DNA of 64,000 nt from Bidens hawaiensis (taxonomy: Eukaryota > Streptophyta > Magnoliopsida > Asterales > Asteraceae): the NCBI GenBank assembly GCA_021521415.1, contig JAIQDT010001742.1, forward strand, positions 124,001-188,000. Reading direction: 5' to 3'. Below the pieces are notes generated by a model. It was not told the DNA's origin, did not search any database, and worked only from the letters and a program-made list of their open reading frames with translations. Each line of letters begins with the position of its first letter. Position 1 is the first letter of the stretch. The position numbers and the translations under genes are program-made. Shown in pieces: positions 1-12,488 of the stretch.

Positions 1-99
1 GATTGTCACTTAGTAGTGTCATATGTGTTTTGTGCAATATGTACATCACACTCAGGCGTTTTCGCTTAAGCTAGGGTGTTAAAGATTAGTATCAGAGCC
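1..99 (+). repeat. 3' end of W 5' LTR and primer binding site
   Basis: LTR tail up to about 83 (ends GGTGTTAAA, expected TGTTACA), followed by GATTAGTATCAGAGCC at 84-99. This matches the initiator-Met tRNA primer site TGGTATCAGAGCC with one G-to-A change. The rest of the 5' LTR lies left of the window. Confidence 0.75.
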
Positions 100-894
100 G
101 TGACTATAAGATAGGAGTGACTATAAGATAGGACATTAGACGTAGTGTTCTAGTTAGTTTTAGCTTATTTTTATTTATTTATGGTTGCATGATTAGAAAT
201 TATGTGGGACCTAATTAATTGTTCAATGCACGTTATTTGGTTATTATTGATTTGTTTATGCCTCTTGTACACAAATGTTGTTATACTTCGCCTAATGTAC
301 ACAAAGCACACATATGTCCAAGGTTTATGCCTAAAAACAAAGATTTTTCAAACATTTTAAATAATCGATTTTATTATGGTGTTCCGATATTTCTTCTTCT
401 TAAAGATGGTTCTTTATGGCGGGTATGTAGTAAACTGCAAGGGGGACGTGCTTGTTTTCCGTAACTCTTGACACCAAGATAATTAAAACCTAAGGATAAG
501 CAATGGTCATAAATCCCAATCAGACTCGGGACCCGGTTGCTTACATGGAGAGTTAGGAAAGGGCATGAACTTTATTAAGCCAAAGCATACCATTTTCAAC
601 ACCATATGAATCACAATTTTAAGTTTTCAAACGTGATCATGTCCTATTTGTGAAAAGGAATATGGTTGCACTCCTAAGGATGTCAAACAAGTCATGGTGG
701 TTCATGCGACGTGTGACTCCAACCCTCAATGTTTTACAATGTGTTTTAACTAAAAGACTGTCAAGTCGTGGTGATATACGAATTCCCAACTTTTGGTTCG
801 ATGTGATTACGTATTTTGATTTTTTTTTTGTGTTGTAATACAAGAATAGTTGAATTTCAACTCGTTTTCATTATTTATTATTACGGTTTAATAC

Positions 895-1170
895 TGAAAC
901 TTCGAAAAGTCATGGTGATACATGAATTGTCGAGTTTCAAATTGATTATTTTCTTTAAATATGCTTTTATTAATACGATTTAAAATTGAAACTTCGAAAA
1001 GTCATGGTGATCATGTATCGAGTTTCAATTTGATTATTTTCTTTATTTATATTCATTTATTATTACGATTTAAAATTGAAACTTCAAAAAGTCATGGTGG
1101 TACATAAATAGTCGAATTTCAGTTCGATTATGTTATTTTATTCATTTACTATCATGGTGTAGAATTTCAA
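895..1170 (+). repeat. Diverged tandem repeat, period about 90 bp
   Basis: Units starting GAAACTTC at about 895, 988 and 1078, each continuing with AAAAGTCATGGTG and then a TTTCAATTTGATTA-type stretch. A weaker copy lies at about 750-890 and a partial one after 1150. AT-rich, diverged by substitutions and small indels, inside the W internal region. Confidence 0.75.
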
Positions 1171-2134
1171 TTCGACTTCATTACTTATCCTAAGTTTGAT
1201 ATATTTTCCATGTTGTTATTCAAAAATTTGTGAGATTTTTTTTATGGAAATGAACATTTCAATTTCTATTTCGAGTTTTGTTTCATGCGATTTTATTTCT
1301 TTACTTGTTTTCTTTAAAGATTTATATAGATTGATTTTGATGTTTCTTTCAGTCGATAAAACGAATTTCATATTTACATATCATGTCATGCAAATCATTC
1401 ACGTTTCACAGCATGTCTTCTTGTTTTCCTCGATGTCGCCTTCAAAACTCAACTTGCGAAGTGACAACTCATATTATCGCACTATTGGTCACCGTGATCC
1501 CAACCATGACCCAAAACCCATCAAAACCCGTATTAACCATGAAAGTAGATCCAATAACTATGCTTGAACCGGTCCAAAACCCAACACAACTCTTGGACAC
1601 TAAAACGTACCCCAACAAAAAACTTGGCACAGGGACACACCGTATGTATAACATGTGTGAATCCCACCACTCCATTAACATACAAGTGTGATAATTTCAG
1701 CCACCACCTCTTACCAAAAACCTATACATATTCAACATCACATATTCCCACAACCTGCTACACAATCATTTATCCCAACTATATGTCTTATGCTCGTACT
1801 TAAAGCATGTTATCATTGCAGTGACCCAAGTACCCCCGCAATACTCAAAAAGCCCTAACTTGTTTCTGCCATGCAATATCTTAAACCGTATCATTTGACC
1901 ACTTGGAGCTCACTCGTAGCCTTACACCCCTACTTAGCCCCTTCATACTCATCAAACATATGTATTCTATTATTTAAAAAAAAATATCATGACGTTTCTC
2001 TGCATTCAATTTATATATATATTACGAATATCTTATACTTGTAATTTCAAATCCTCAAATTATTTTAAAAATAGTTAATTAACAAGTACTTAATCAAGTT
2101 GATGTTCTTCAAAAAGACTATAAGTCAAACATAT

Positions 2135-2290
2135 GGTTATTATTATCATTATCATTATTATTAATATTATTATTATTATAATTATTATTATTGTTATTAT
2201 TATTATTAATATCGCTATTATCATTATTATTTAATTACTACTATTATGGTCACTAGTATTATTATTACCACTATAATTCTTATTATATAT
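2135..2290 (+). repeat. Imperfect TTA/ATC trinucleotide microsatellite
   Basis: About 150 bp of interrupted ATT and ATC triplets inside the W internal region. No function implied. Confidence 0.85.
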
Positions 2291-2918
2291 AATATTTTTC
2301 AAGATTAAATGAAAACGTTAGATATAGTAAAATCGTTGTTTCAAACAAGTCCTAAGACTTGAAGCTATTATATTATCATCATAACAGTTCTATCAAAACG
2401 AGTCATTTTTAGTTGGCGATTCTCTTTAAAGTTTTCATAGTGTCACACCCCAACCTACAGCGGAACATGCCGGGGCGCGACATTGATTGTATCATAGCTC
2501 AGAAGACACTAAGTAAAATAAAAGTGTCAATATCTAAATTATTCATTCATATATCATTTTTCAAAAGCACAAACATTGTCTTAACAATAACGTTATAAAT
2601 CGATAATAAATAATTTAAAACAAGACAAAAGTGTTCTTCAATCATCAAGCAACCTAAGGTCTCATCTACTTCCAATACTTGATTCATCCGATAAAGCTAC
2701 CTGCGCCATGCGTGAAAATATATATTTTGTCAACATAAAGTTGAGCAAGTAAACCACGATTTTGAGTATATATAATAATAAAATGACAATTTCGTGCAAT
2801 AATTGTAAATCACTACAACTAGTATAACAATAAATAAAAGTTGTCTTTTCACTTGAATTATGTTGATAACGAGCTAATTCAACGGCGTATGATCATACTA
2901 ATGAGGATGAGGATGAGG

Positions 2919-4125
2919 TGTAACATCCTAAAATATTATAATACTGAATAAAGAAAGTCGCGTTTAATTATCGCGTGTCATTAATTATTTAATAACAAAT
3001 AAAGAAAGGATCGTGGACTTGGACTAATTAAGATGAACTAAGGGGTAATGGGCCTTAGGTCCATGGGCTTTAAGGGATATAAATACCCCCTTAAACCATC
3101 CTAAAACCCTAACTCTCATTTCCATCTTAATCACTACACACTCCAAACACACCTACACCACCATAACCGGCCGCGAGTGAGAAAGAGGAGAAACGAGATC
3201 GAGCGAACATTAGGTTTGGTAGATCTTTGCTATACGAGCCACATGCTAGATTTAGAGTCCATAAACAAGCTAACCAACACCGAAGAACACATAAAGGTAA
3301 GCCTTTTTACCTTTAAAGTCTACGTTTTTATAAACGTTTAGCCTTGAAACTTGAACCTAGAGTAGATCGAGTATGAACAAGTATTAAAGTAGCAAACTTG
3401 ATGCTAAAACGACCTTAATGGACCTATAAACATGAACGGCTCATCTAAAATGAACTCTAGATCTAGTTGGAACATTTTAGCTTAAAAGATCAAACTTTAC
3501 GATTCGTTTGGGTCAAGCTTGGGCCGCAATCGGTCTAGGGAACGGTTGGGGTTAAGGCCGAACCATAATAAGCGAACAAGGGTCACAAAACGCGTGTTTT
3601 GGATTGGTGAAATGAACCCAGGCAGCAGCAGCTCGCTACAGCAAGCTTGTTGTATAACTTCGCTGGCTATATAAGTTCGCGTGCTGTATAACTTCGCCTG
3701 CGATGTAAGTTCGCGACTAATTAACTTCGCTATAAGCAAGTTCGCCCGTAGACAATTTTGCTATAAGCAAATTCGCCTGCAGATAACTTCGCTACATCTA
3801 AGTTCGTGTACATATAACTTCTCTACGTACAAGTACGCTTAAGTTAAATTCGCTTAACATGTATGTTGGCTTACATTTATGTCCGCTTATAAAATAAGAA
3901 AATAAGATAACGAATCAGATAGCGAACCAGACTTAATTCGTTATGAGGAATGAGTTAACAAATTAGAAAATAAATTAAAATCCTAATGGAAAATGTGTTA
4001 AGACAGTTAATGAAATTAAAATTTTTCCAAGCTGACCTGGACCCCGCTAGGAAAATATGACCAGGTCAGCTTAACCCCAGCCAAGGGCTCTGCCCCTTGG
4101 ACCCCGCTAGGGGATAAAAGTCCAG
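2919..4125 (+). mobile_element. Family X LTR fragment (first ~1.2 kb), truncated
   Basis: Begins TGTAACATCCTAA and follows the X LTR at 42840 closely: the GGCCTTAGGTCCATGGGC block, a TATA box at 3078-3085 (GGGATATAAATA), and a donor-like AAAG|GTAAGC at 3296/3297. It ends around 4125 in the GC-rich CCCCTTGGACCCCGCTAGG block, far short of a full X LTR. The rest of the X copy and part of the host Y LTR seem to have been deleted together. Confidence 0.75.
3655..3860 (+). repeat. Alternating AACTTCGC / AAGTTCGC short-motif array
   Basis: About ten short words of the type AACTTCGC, AAGTTCGC or AATTCGCC spaced roughly every 20-25 bp, alternating in orientation. It lies downstream of the candidate donor in the X LTR. 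Related arrays occupy the same zone of the X LTRs near 7930-8110, 12650-12830 and 52160-52750. Confidence 0.65.
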
Positions 4126-4255
4126 TGACACAAAATTAAATCCGGAGTTCGTTTTATGAAGAAAACGCATATTTAAGTATATATAAATGTATTAATATCA
4201 AAATCTTTGATTAAAAATAAATAAATATAATACTAACAATTAAAAACAACAAAAC

Positions 4256-4336
4256 CGGGCCTGGGGGATTCGAACCCGCGCCCCAGGCCGGTTTGAACCT
4301 TAGGATAACACGCGCTGGCCATCAGGCCAGGGCCTA
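4256..4336 (-). other. tRNA-like module inside Y-type LTR
   Basis: On the minus strand a TGATGGCCAGCGCGT stretch is followed about 30 nt later by GCGCGGGTTCGAATCC, which fits the pol III B-box pattern GGTTCGANNCC and a T-loop. Not a complete cloverleaf that I can fold. Comparable modules sit in the other Y LTRs (48751-48830, 58308-58398). Confidence 0.45.
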
Positions 4337-5110
4337 ACTTGTTTACAATGCTGAATCACTTAGTATATATCATATATGAACAGTTTATCTTCTTCCTCAA
4401 TTCAAACCCTAGCCTTTAAATTGGTTTAATTGCTTGGTGTTGATTTAAATTGACTTAGGGTTTTCATTTGCTGGTTAAAAACGAATATAAAGCAAGGTTT
4501 ATTTACCGTAAATGATGATGAGATGAGGGTGAACGACAATTAGGGTTTGCGGCTCAAAGATGGTGACGAATCTGGATCTTACGACAAAGTATGATGCGGT
4601 TTGGTTAGGGCTTAGGTTTGCGCTGGTGAGAGGATGATGTGGTGTGATTTAATTGAATTATTAACGAGTTTATATAGTGTTTTAGAGTCAAAGGCAGCCG
4701 CGGATTGTTATTAACGAATTAGATGTCAAACCATTATTATTTTCCACAATTAAAACGTCGGTGTGAAGCTTTTTTGATAACTAAAAGATATTCTGTAATC
4801 AATTTCGTTTAATATGGCCGAGAATTGAGGAACAAGAAATGGGGGGTCTTTGGCTGTCGGCGACGTGAATGGAGAAGAGGATGGAAAGAAAATTGCATAA
4901 TATTTGCACTTTGGTCCCTACTCTACAATAGTATGTTAAAGTTAATTGAGGGGTATATTTTATACACGAAACATAGTTATAATAAAATAAAATAAATAAA
5001 TAAATATTAAACATAACGAACTTTATTGATACAATACCCGAACCCGAACCCGGGAAGGGTAATGATTACAAAATCGAAAGGGAACGAAAAACCCGAAATG
5101 TTACACATAG

Positions 5111-6045
5111 GACGTTGCAATAAGGGAAAACTTTATTTTACATTTGAAATTTCATCAAGTGTCATAAACTTTAGCACTAGCTAATAAATTTTTATTATTA
5201 TATTTATAAGTTTTTCAAAAGTTATTATTATAAAAGCATCACATTTATTTCGATATTCATAAACTTAAACGAATTTTAAAGTCTTCATTTTCCTCTTCCT
5301 CTTCGTTGACGCCAACAATTCTAGTTGAGAAATCATGGCACCACCTTCGCCATAACCTTCATACCTCAAACCTATCGTTGAGAAGACAAGTATCGCAAGT
5401 TTCGTCTTTTTTTATTTTTATTTTTATTATTAATTTCTTTTTTTCATACATATATGTTATCCTATTTGAATATAACCAAAGCAAATTTATGTATCAAATC
5501 TTTTCGAGGATTATTCATGAAGTTTATAACTGTGTTTGGCTATTTGTGATTGCCGAGCCATTTTCGTTGTCATTCATGGTTGCATTGCTGAATTTGTTTA
5601 CTATATCTCAATCTCACGTTTTATGACCGATGTCCCACAAACGTAACCGTTTAGTGGAAACTGGGATATCAAACATGTTTAGGTACATGTTAAATTTATA
5701 TTACTTTTACACGAATTGTTTTGATTATTTGTTTTGTTCTTTTTTTTCGTCCAATGTTTCACCGAATTATAAACTTGATGTCTCATCAATCTGAGACCTA
5801 TATTTTACTTTGATTTCGAATTTATAAGTATATACTTAGTTAATCTTCCTGTTATTCAAAATTGATACTTTATGGAGAATTTTCATTCGTTAAACGAAGT
5901 TTGAATTGATGTTTTACGTTGTTTTGACTCCAAGAAATCAACCTATCTTGATGTTTCGATATTAAAACTTCATTTATATGTTTTATGCCAATGCGTTTTC
6001 GATTTACGTGTTGATATTTTGTTAGCTCAATACTGCATTTAATTG
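5111..6045. other. W internal region, middle part, no gene seen
   Basis: AT-rich, non-coding. Continues across the X element at 6046-13329: AATTG at 6041-6045 is repeated at 13330-13334, then W resumes. Confidence 0.5.
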
Positions 6046-6796
6046 TGTAAGGCCCCGAACCCGGTAGCCCTACTTTAGCGTCGGATTTACTCATAAACAC
6101 AGTTCTTACAAATCAGAGTTCATTAAAACTTTACCGGAATATAAAACTTTCATGAAACGTTACAGCAATCCAAAACTTGCCTTAATTAAACATTCTTGTC
6201 TTTCAAAATAAACGTCAATTACATTAAAACATCTTGAGTCTTCAGATGCCAGTCTCCTATTCGCCCACCATGTGCCCGCTCAAGCTAGCCGTCTCATTCT
6301 ACTCACCTGCGTGCATACTAAAAGTCAGCTACGCTGAGTGAGTTCTAGTTAATCAAGCAACTTATCATACAACCACTACATACAATATATACGTATCCGA
6401 AGACACATAGTCCACAGTCTAACATGCCACTGCTTAACCACTTAATTACCCCTATAGCTTAGCCTCTTAATTACCCCTACAGCTTAGCCACTTATGCCAC
6501 TTTATGCCACTTGATGCCACTTTAATAACGAAGTCACGTATAGGCTTACCCTGCCACGTACTATCGTCATGCCACTAACACTCTTACTAGACTCTGCCAC
6601 TTCTATCACAATCTACCCCTACTTGTCTACAGCACACTTTATATCAATACAATATTTACATAATAAGCAAGTCACATCATAGAATACATACACACTAACA
6701 ACCACTTGACAATCACTATCCTTGGCGATACGTGCAATATCCGAAGATCGTTCACGTACCGACAAGCATTACATAATAGCTACTTGTATAACATCT

Positions 6797-6824
6797 ATAC
6801 ACTTACCACTTAAGGTAAGTGTAT
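6797..6824. repeat. Conserved LTR inverted repeat ATACACTTACC / GGTAAGTGTAT
   Basis: Perfect 11-bp arms around a 6-nt loop. Repeated at 7676-7703, 11525-11552 and 12394-12421 in this element and at 46589-46616 in the other X element. Each copy lies close to the block GCAATATCCGAAGATCG. Function unknown; it would form a stable hairpin in leader RNA. Confidence 0.75.
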
Positions 6825-6892
6825 TCACACTTTCACATCTAACCTGCTTACCTTACCACTTAGCCTCTTATTTACACCTACCACCTTGCCAC

Positions 6893-7090
6893 TTTGCCAC
6901 TTTAATAACGTATAACGTTATGCCACTTTGCCACTTTAATAACGTAAAACGTTATGCCACTTTAATAACGTATAACGTTATGCCACTTTGCCACTTTAAT
7001 AACGTAAAACGTTATGCCACTTTGCCACTTTAATAACGTATAACGTTATGCCACTTTAATAACGTATAAAGTTATGCCACTTTGCCACTT
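6893..7090 (-). repeat. LTR minisatellite of TGCCACTTTGCCACTTTAAT plus AACGTATAACGTTA
   Basis: About six tandem units of roughly 27-34 bp, each combining one or two TGCCACTT words with the near-palindrome AACGTATAACGTT (sometimes AACGTAAAACGTT). The other LTR has fewer or rearranged units (11620-11815), so copy number has changed since insertion. Confidence 0.85.
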
Positions 7091-7216
7091 TAATGACGTA
7101 GTCACGTATAGGCTTACCCTACCACGTACTATCGTCATGCCACTAACACTCTTACTACACTCTTGCCACTTCTAACACGCTCTACCTCTACTTGTCTACA
7201 ACATGCTTCATATCAT

Positions 7217-7544
7217 TTACATAATAAGCAAGTCACATCATAGCATTCATACCCACGTAATAACGATGGCACGTACAGGCTTTCCCTAACACGCGCTCAC
7301 GTTATGCCACTAACACCCTTAGACTCTTGCCACTTCTAACACACTCTACCTCTGCCTGCCTATATCACACTTCATATCATTTACATAATAAGCAAGTCAC
7401 ATCATAGCATTCATACCCACGTAATAACGATGGCACGTACAGGCTTTCCCTATCACGCGCTCACGTTATGCCACTAACACCCTTAGACTCTTGCCACTTC
7501 TAACACACTCTTCATATCACTTCAGTATTTACGTAATGAACAAG
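7217..7544 (-). repeat. 164-bp tandem duplication in the 3' LTR
   Basis: TTACATAATAAGCAAGTCAC begins at 7217 and again at 7381 with almost no divergence between copies. The same duplication is in the 5' LTR (about 11935 and 12099), so it predates insertion. Confidence 0.8.
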
Positions 7545-8611
7545 TCACATCATAACATTCATACACGCTATCAACCACTTGGAATTTACTATCCTTGGCG
7601 ATACGTGCAATATCCGAAGATCGTTCACGTAACGACAAGCATTATAAAATATATACCTCGTATAACATCTATAGCATACACTTACCACTTAAGGTAAGTG
7701 TATTCACACTTCACATCGAGTATGCACACAGCCCCGAAAACATAACAAGGAAATGGGGCTAGAAACTCACCTGAACTCTGCTTCTTCCTCCGATAGTTGT
7801 AAATCCCTTCTTTAACTGAGCTCGGCTGACTGTATAAGTTACACGTATCATTACTCGCCTGATTTAATCTGGTGGCCTAGTATTAGCTTACTTTTACTTA
7901 TCGTTTTTAATCTATTTTCTAATCGAACTTGACTTTAGGCGAAGTTAAACCTTAGGCGAACTTGGCTTTAGGCGAAGTTGTCATCAGGGTAACTTGGCTG
8001 TAAGCGAAGTTATCAATTAGGCGAACTTGGCCTCAGGCGAAGTTATCGCTTTGAAGGCGAAGTTATCGCTTTGAAGGCGAAGTTGCCCAGTTCGCGGCGA
8101 AGTTGCCCAGTCCAGCCGCTGTTTGGTTTCTATCAAGCATTTTGGCGATTTTAACACCCTTGTTATGGTTCAACATCACCCACTACGTTCCCCAACCATT
8201 TTCGGTCGTTTATACACTATAAAGCTTGGATCTTTAAACTTCAAAGATCAAGAATCATACCTTTTTGAGCTTGTTTGGATCTCGTTTAACTTGTTTAATC
8301 ACAACTAATCGCTCACCCTCTCTCGGATCTTGTTCGCTCATCTCCTCGGCCGCCGGCGGTGTATGTGGTGTGTGTGTTTTGGGTGTGTGTAGAGATATGG
8401 ATAAATGGATGGAATGGAAAGGATTGGGGTTTAAGGGGGTATTTATACTCCCTCAAGCCCATGGACCGAAGGCCCATATTTCCTTTTGGTCCATATCCAA
8501 ACCCATCTAATTATCCTACTAAGTCTTCATATTATGCTGTTCCACTAACTCGTTTATTTCACCCGACAAAATAATATATTAAATATTACTTAGAAATTTC
8601 GGGATGTTACT

Positions 8612-9135
8612 AGTCTTCCCTCCTTAAAGAGGTTTCGTCCCCAAAACCTAGCTTATTTCTCCAAAAGGAATACCTTTGTAAAAGGAATACCTTTTTCTTT
8701 TTAATCGCACTCTTTATTGAATCACCTTTGCTTTCTGGGTTATCCTTCTTACTTCTGACTTGTAGTCATCGAGCGGTGATCATGTGTTTTAGCTATTAAG
8801 GTAGCTTGTCCATGAGGCCCTCAATGTGTCAAGTCTCATCTCACCTTCCCGAGGAACCTTGTTTTATATAACAACGCTAACTCCTAAGGCGACGCTTTAC
8901 CCTCACACAACTATTTATCATAACCAACACGCATTCAAGATAAATTCATAGGTCGTTCATACAAAATCACAAGAAGTCACAAGTACTTCATAACATAAAA
9001 GGAAATCATTCAAGCTTGCTAAACAAACATGGGATTCAACTGTAACATAAAACACTCTTTAACTATTAACATAAAACAACTGTGACATGCCACTTATTCT
9101 CCTGCAACCTCCTCAGCAGCTAATAGACCATCCTT
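8612..9135 (-). other. Non-coding 3' internal part and polypurine tract of gag-only X element
   Basis: Between the gag stop and the 3' LTR there is no coding sequence. Next to the LTR the minus strand reads AAGGAGGGAAGACTAG, a plausible polypurine tract for plus-strand priming. Confidence 0.65.
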
Positions 9136-10323
9136 TCACGCGTCTCCTCTTCCTTCCCCCACTGCCACGGCTTTTCCACACTCCCTAGCTATGTGACCTG
9201 ACTTACCACACTTGTAACACTTCTGGTCCTCGGTGCATTCACGGGAGATGTGCCCCTTCCTCCCACATCGGTAGCACTGATTTGGACCAGCCTTGCATTC
9301 CCCCAAGTGCATCTTCCCGCACACCTTACATGCTTCCTTTCCTGCCATCTTCTGTGTCTTTCTCCCTGCACGCTCCACGACATCCCTAGCTCTTTTAGTT
9401 CCTTTCCCTTCTTCCTCATCTTCCACTTCCACATCATCCGCCGCCAGATCAACATAGACCATCTCCGCCAACTCGACCGCAGACTCAAAGGTAACAGGTT
9501 TGTTGGCCCTGACTAACATGCGGACCTTCTGGGGAAGTCCTCTAACGTAGCACTTGATCCGTTTCGCCTCGGTGTTCACCATGTCAGGAACCAGCCTAGA
9601 CATGCGGTTGAATTCAGTGGTGTACTCACGATGTGTCATCTTGTCCGCCTTCAGATTCAGAAATTTCATCTCGGCCCTCTCAACCTCAGCATCAGCACAA
9701 AACCTTTTCATCACTAACTCCTTAAGGTCATCCCACCTCATGGCCTTAATCTCCTCTTGGGTCTTCCTTTATTCCACAGTTTCCCACCAGTACATGGCCT
9801 CATCTTCAAATGACTGAGTGGCATAACCCACTGCTTGGTCGGGACGGAATTCGCTAATTCGGATTTTCTTGTCCATTGTGGTTATCCACTGGAGAGTAGC
9901 GATTGCGTCTCCCAGCCCAGTCAGCTTTGGCGGGTCGCATCCTTTGAAGGACTTATAGTTGCACCCATCTTGGCCTCTTTTCCTGTCATCGACCTTCACA
10001 GACTTATCCTCACTCGAGGCCTCTCTTTCTCCTTCCCCATCCTTCCTACCATCACCACCCGCCCCTTCAGCAGTTCGTTCGCGGCTTCCAGCAGATCTTT
10101 CGGGATTCAGGTTCTTCACAGCAACAACTACAGCTTGAACAATGGCTGCTTGAACTGCAGGGCTAAGTTGAACCTCTTCGTTGTTGCTCGAGTTTCCTCC
10201 AGCTGCGCCTCCTTCGTCTCCGGTGTTGGAAGCTTCTTCTACCGAGGGTTGCCGGACAAGACGAGGCCTGCCACGACGTCCAGTGCGACCCCCAGTTCCA
10301 ACAATTCCTCCAGCTCCAGCCAT
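9136..10323 (-). pseudogene. Gag of the gag-only X element (one in-frame stop)
   Basis: Structural capsid/nucleocapsid protein. One frame of about 395 codons runs from the ATG at 10323 to 9136, broken only by a TAA at 9769-9771 where a glutamine codon (CAA) is likely ancestral. The N-terminus is glycine- and arginine-rich with an AT-hook-like RRGRPR near residue 18. The middle has the gypsy gag capsid region ending in an A-MYWW motif near residues 178-182. The C-terminal third has an acidic and basic linker and zinc knuckles: [14 protein letters not shown] and [14 protein letters not shown] (CX2CX4HX4C), plus a shorter [13 protein letters not shown] strong splice-acceptor-like site (TTTTCCCTTTTAG) ends 7 nt before the ATG. 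No pol follows. Confidence 0.85.
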
Positions 10324-10724
10324 TAGTATTCTAAAAGGGAAAACACAAACGTCATCACTCTAGGAATTATTTAGCACATGATTTGTAAAGTAAGTAGTTA
10401 ATGACGTTGATCAAGTGTAATTAACTATTTGCGTTACTCCTCAGGTTCTACATACTTCCCTCCATGATTTCACTTGTGCTTGTTTATACTCTTAAACAGA
10501 TAATCCGTTAAGATCAATTAATCCTATCCCTAACCTGCACTCATTCCTCATTTAGCAAATAAGCCAACATTAACATACACCATTTACCATACACTTTACC
10601 TTTACTGAGCTTGCTTGAGTGGCACATGGCTATCTTGAACTGGTATCTTCTTTCTTTCTCATTTTAAATCCCATTCTCTGTTCGAGTCTAAGCACGTAGG
10701 ATGCTTAAATCTCTCGAACTTATG

Positions 10725-10738
10725 CTCTGATACCAACT
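10725..10738 (-). other. Primer binding site (initiator-Met tRNA) of gag-only X element
   Basis: Directly inside the 5' LTR the minus strand reads AGTTGGTATCAGAGC, complementary to the 3' end of initiator methionine tRNA as in most plant gypsy elements. Confidence 0.85.
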
Positions 10739-11619
10739 TGTAAGGCCCCGAACCCGGTAGCCCTACTTTAGCGTCAGAATTACTCATAAACACAGTTCTT
10801 ACAAATCAGAGTTCATTAAAACTTTCGCGGAATATAAAAACTTTCATGAAACGTTACAGCAATCCAAAAGTTGCCTTAATTAAACATTCTTGTCTTTCTA
10901 AATAAACGTCAATTACATTAAAACATCTTGAGTCTTCAGATGCCAGTCTCCTATTCGCCCACCATGTGCCCGCTCAAGCTAGCTGTCTCATTCTACTCAC
11001 CTGCGTGCATACTAAAAGTCAGCTACGCTGAGTGAGTTCTAGTTAATCAAGCAACTTATCATACAACCACCACATACAATATATACGTATCCGAAGACAC
11101 ATAGTCCACAGTCTAACATGCCACTGCTTAACCACTTAATTACCCCTATAGCTTAGCCTCTTAATTACCCCTACAGCTTAGCCACTTATGCAACTTTATG
11201 CCACTTGATGCCACTTTAATATCGAATATCGTTATGCCACTTTGCCACTTTAATAACGAAGTCACGTATAGGCTTACCCTACCACGTACTATCGTCATGC
11301 CACTAACACTCTTACTAGACTCTGCCACTTCTATCACAATCTACCCCTACTTGTCTACAACACACTTTATATCAATACAATATTTACATAATAAGCAAGT
11401 CACATCATAGAATACATACACACTAACAACCACTTGACAATCACTATCCTTGGCGATACGTGCAATATCCGAAGATCGTTCACGTACCGACAAGCATTAC
11501 ATAATAGCTACTTGTATAACATCTATACACTTACCACTTAAGGTAAGTGTATTCACACTTTCACATCTAACCTGCTTACCTTACCACTTAGCCTCTTATT
11601 TACACCTACCACCTTGCCA

Positions 11620-11815
11620 CTTTGCCACTTTAATAACGTATAACGTTATGCCACTTTGCCACTTTAATAACGTAAAACGTTATGCCACTTTGCCACTTTA
11701 ATAACGTAAAACGTTATGCCACTTTGCCACTTTAATAACGTATAACGCTATGCCACTTTGCCACTTTAATAACGTATAACGTTATGCCACTTTGCCACTT
11801 TGCCACATTAATGAC
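11620..11815 (-). repeat. LTR minisatellite, 5' LTR copy
   Basis: Same TGCCACTTTGCCACTTTAATAACGTA-type repeat as in the sister LTR, with about five units in a different arrangement. Confidence 0.85.
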
Positions 11816-12488
11816 GTAGTCACGTATAGGCTTACCCTACCACGTACTATCGTCATGCCACTAACACTCTTACTACACTCTTGCCACTTCTAACACGCTC
11901 TACCTCTACTTGTCTACAACATGCTTCATATCATTTACATAATAAGCAAGTCACATCATAGCATTCATACCCACGTAATAACGATGGCACGTACAGGCTT
12001 TCCCTATCACGCGCTCACGTTATGCCACTAACACCCTTAGACTCTTGCCACTTCTAACACATTCTACCTCTGCCTGCCTATATCATACTTCATATCATTT
12101 ACATAATAAGCAAGTCACATCATAGCATTCATACCCACGTAATAACGATGGCACGTACAGGCTTTCCCTATCACGCGCTCACGTTATGCCACTAACACCC
12201 TTAGACTCTTGCCACTTCTAACACACTCTTCATATCACTTCAGTATTTACGTAATGAACAAGTCACATCATAACATTCATACACGCTATCAACCACTTGG
12301 AATTTACTATCCTTGGCGATACGTGCAATATCCGAAGATCGTTCACGTACCGACAAGCATTATAAAATATATACCTCGTATAACATCTATAGCATACACT
12401 TACCACTTAAGGTAAGTGTATTCACACTTCACATCGAGTATGCACACATCCCCGAAAACATAACAAGGAAATGGGGCTAGAAACTCAC

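Larger units (their letters stand above)
100..2440. other. W internal region, left part, no recognisable coding
   Basis: A non-coding leader and body of W. Short open frames here (for example 1196-1567) have no family signature. The proline- and glutamine-rich stretch around 1440-1800 could be the wreck of a gag C-terminus like that of the Y element at 56400-56730, but I cannot show homology by eye. It contains a ~90-bp tandem repeat and a TTA-type microsatellite, listed separately. Confidence 0.45.
2441..5105 (-). mobile_element. Solo LTR of family Y type, minus orientation, TSD CATAG
   Basis: Begins TGTCACACCCCAACC and ends GAAATGTTACA, so it reads TGTAACATTTC...GGTGTGACA on the minus strand. 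The five bases CATAG flank it on both sides (2436-2440 and 5106-5110). The left end resembles the ends of the Y LTRs at 42247 and 54767 (GGTTGGGGTGTGACA read in sense). No internal region or PBS is present, so it is a solo LTR left by recombination. It is interrupted by a family X LTR fragment, and the junction on the right of that fragment has lost sequence from both elements. Confidence 0.8.
6046..8611 (-). repeat. 3' LTR of the gag-only X element
   Basis: 2,566 bp, nearly identical to the LTR at 10739-13329 apart from point changes and different minisatellite copy numbers. TATA on the minus strand lies within GGTATTTATAC near 8440. Contains the minisatellite at 6893-7090, a 164-bp tandem duplication and two copies of a conserved 45-bp box plus hairpin. 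The first base pair differs from the 5' LTR start (AG instead of TG in sense). Confidence 0.9.

Noticed and set aside
1196..1691. ORFs 1196-1567 and 1383-1691 as a gag
   Set aside because: Faint Q/P-rich resemblance to the Y gag tail only; no capsid or knuckle motif can be shown.
4256..4336. True tRNA gene
   Set aside because: B-box match only; I cannot form a full cloverleaf, and similar modules recur in LTRs.
6722..7033. 103-codon ORF with repeated CHFNN-like units
   Set aside because: Translation of the LTR minisatellite; the frame is a by-product of the repeat length.
6893..7090. Regular direct repeats resembling a CRISPR array
   Set aside because: Plant LTR context, no unique spacers of even length, no cas genes; it is a minisatellite.
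8123..8510. Small plus-strand ORFs at 8123-8308 and 8265-8510, repeated at 12841-13026 and 12983-13228
   Set aside because: They are repeated only because they lie in the two LTRs of the X element, on its antisense strand, and have no family signature.
9835..10326. Plus-strand 163-codon ORF opposite the gag at 9769-10323
   Set aside because: Serine- and proline-rich shadow of the glycine- and glutamate-rich gag.
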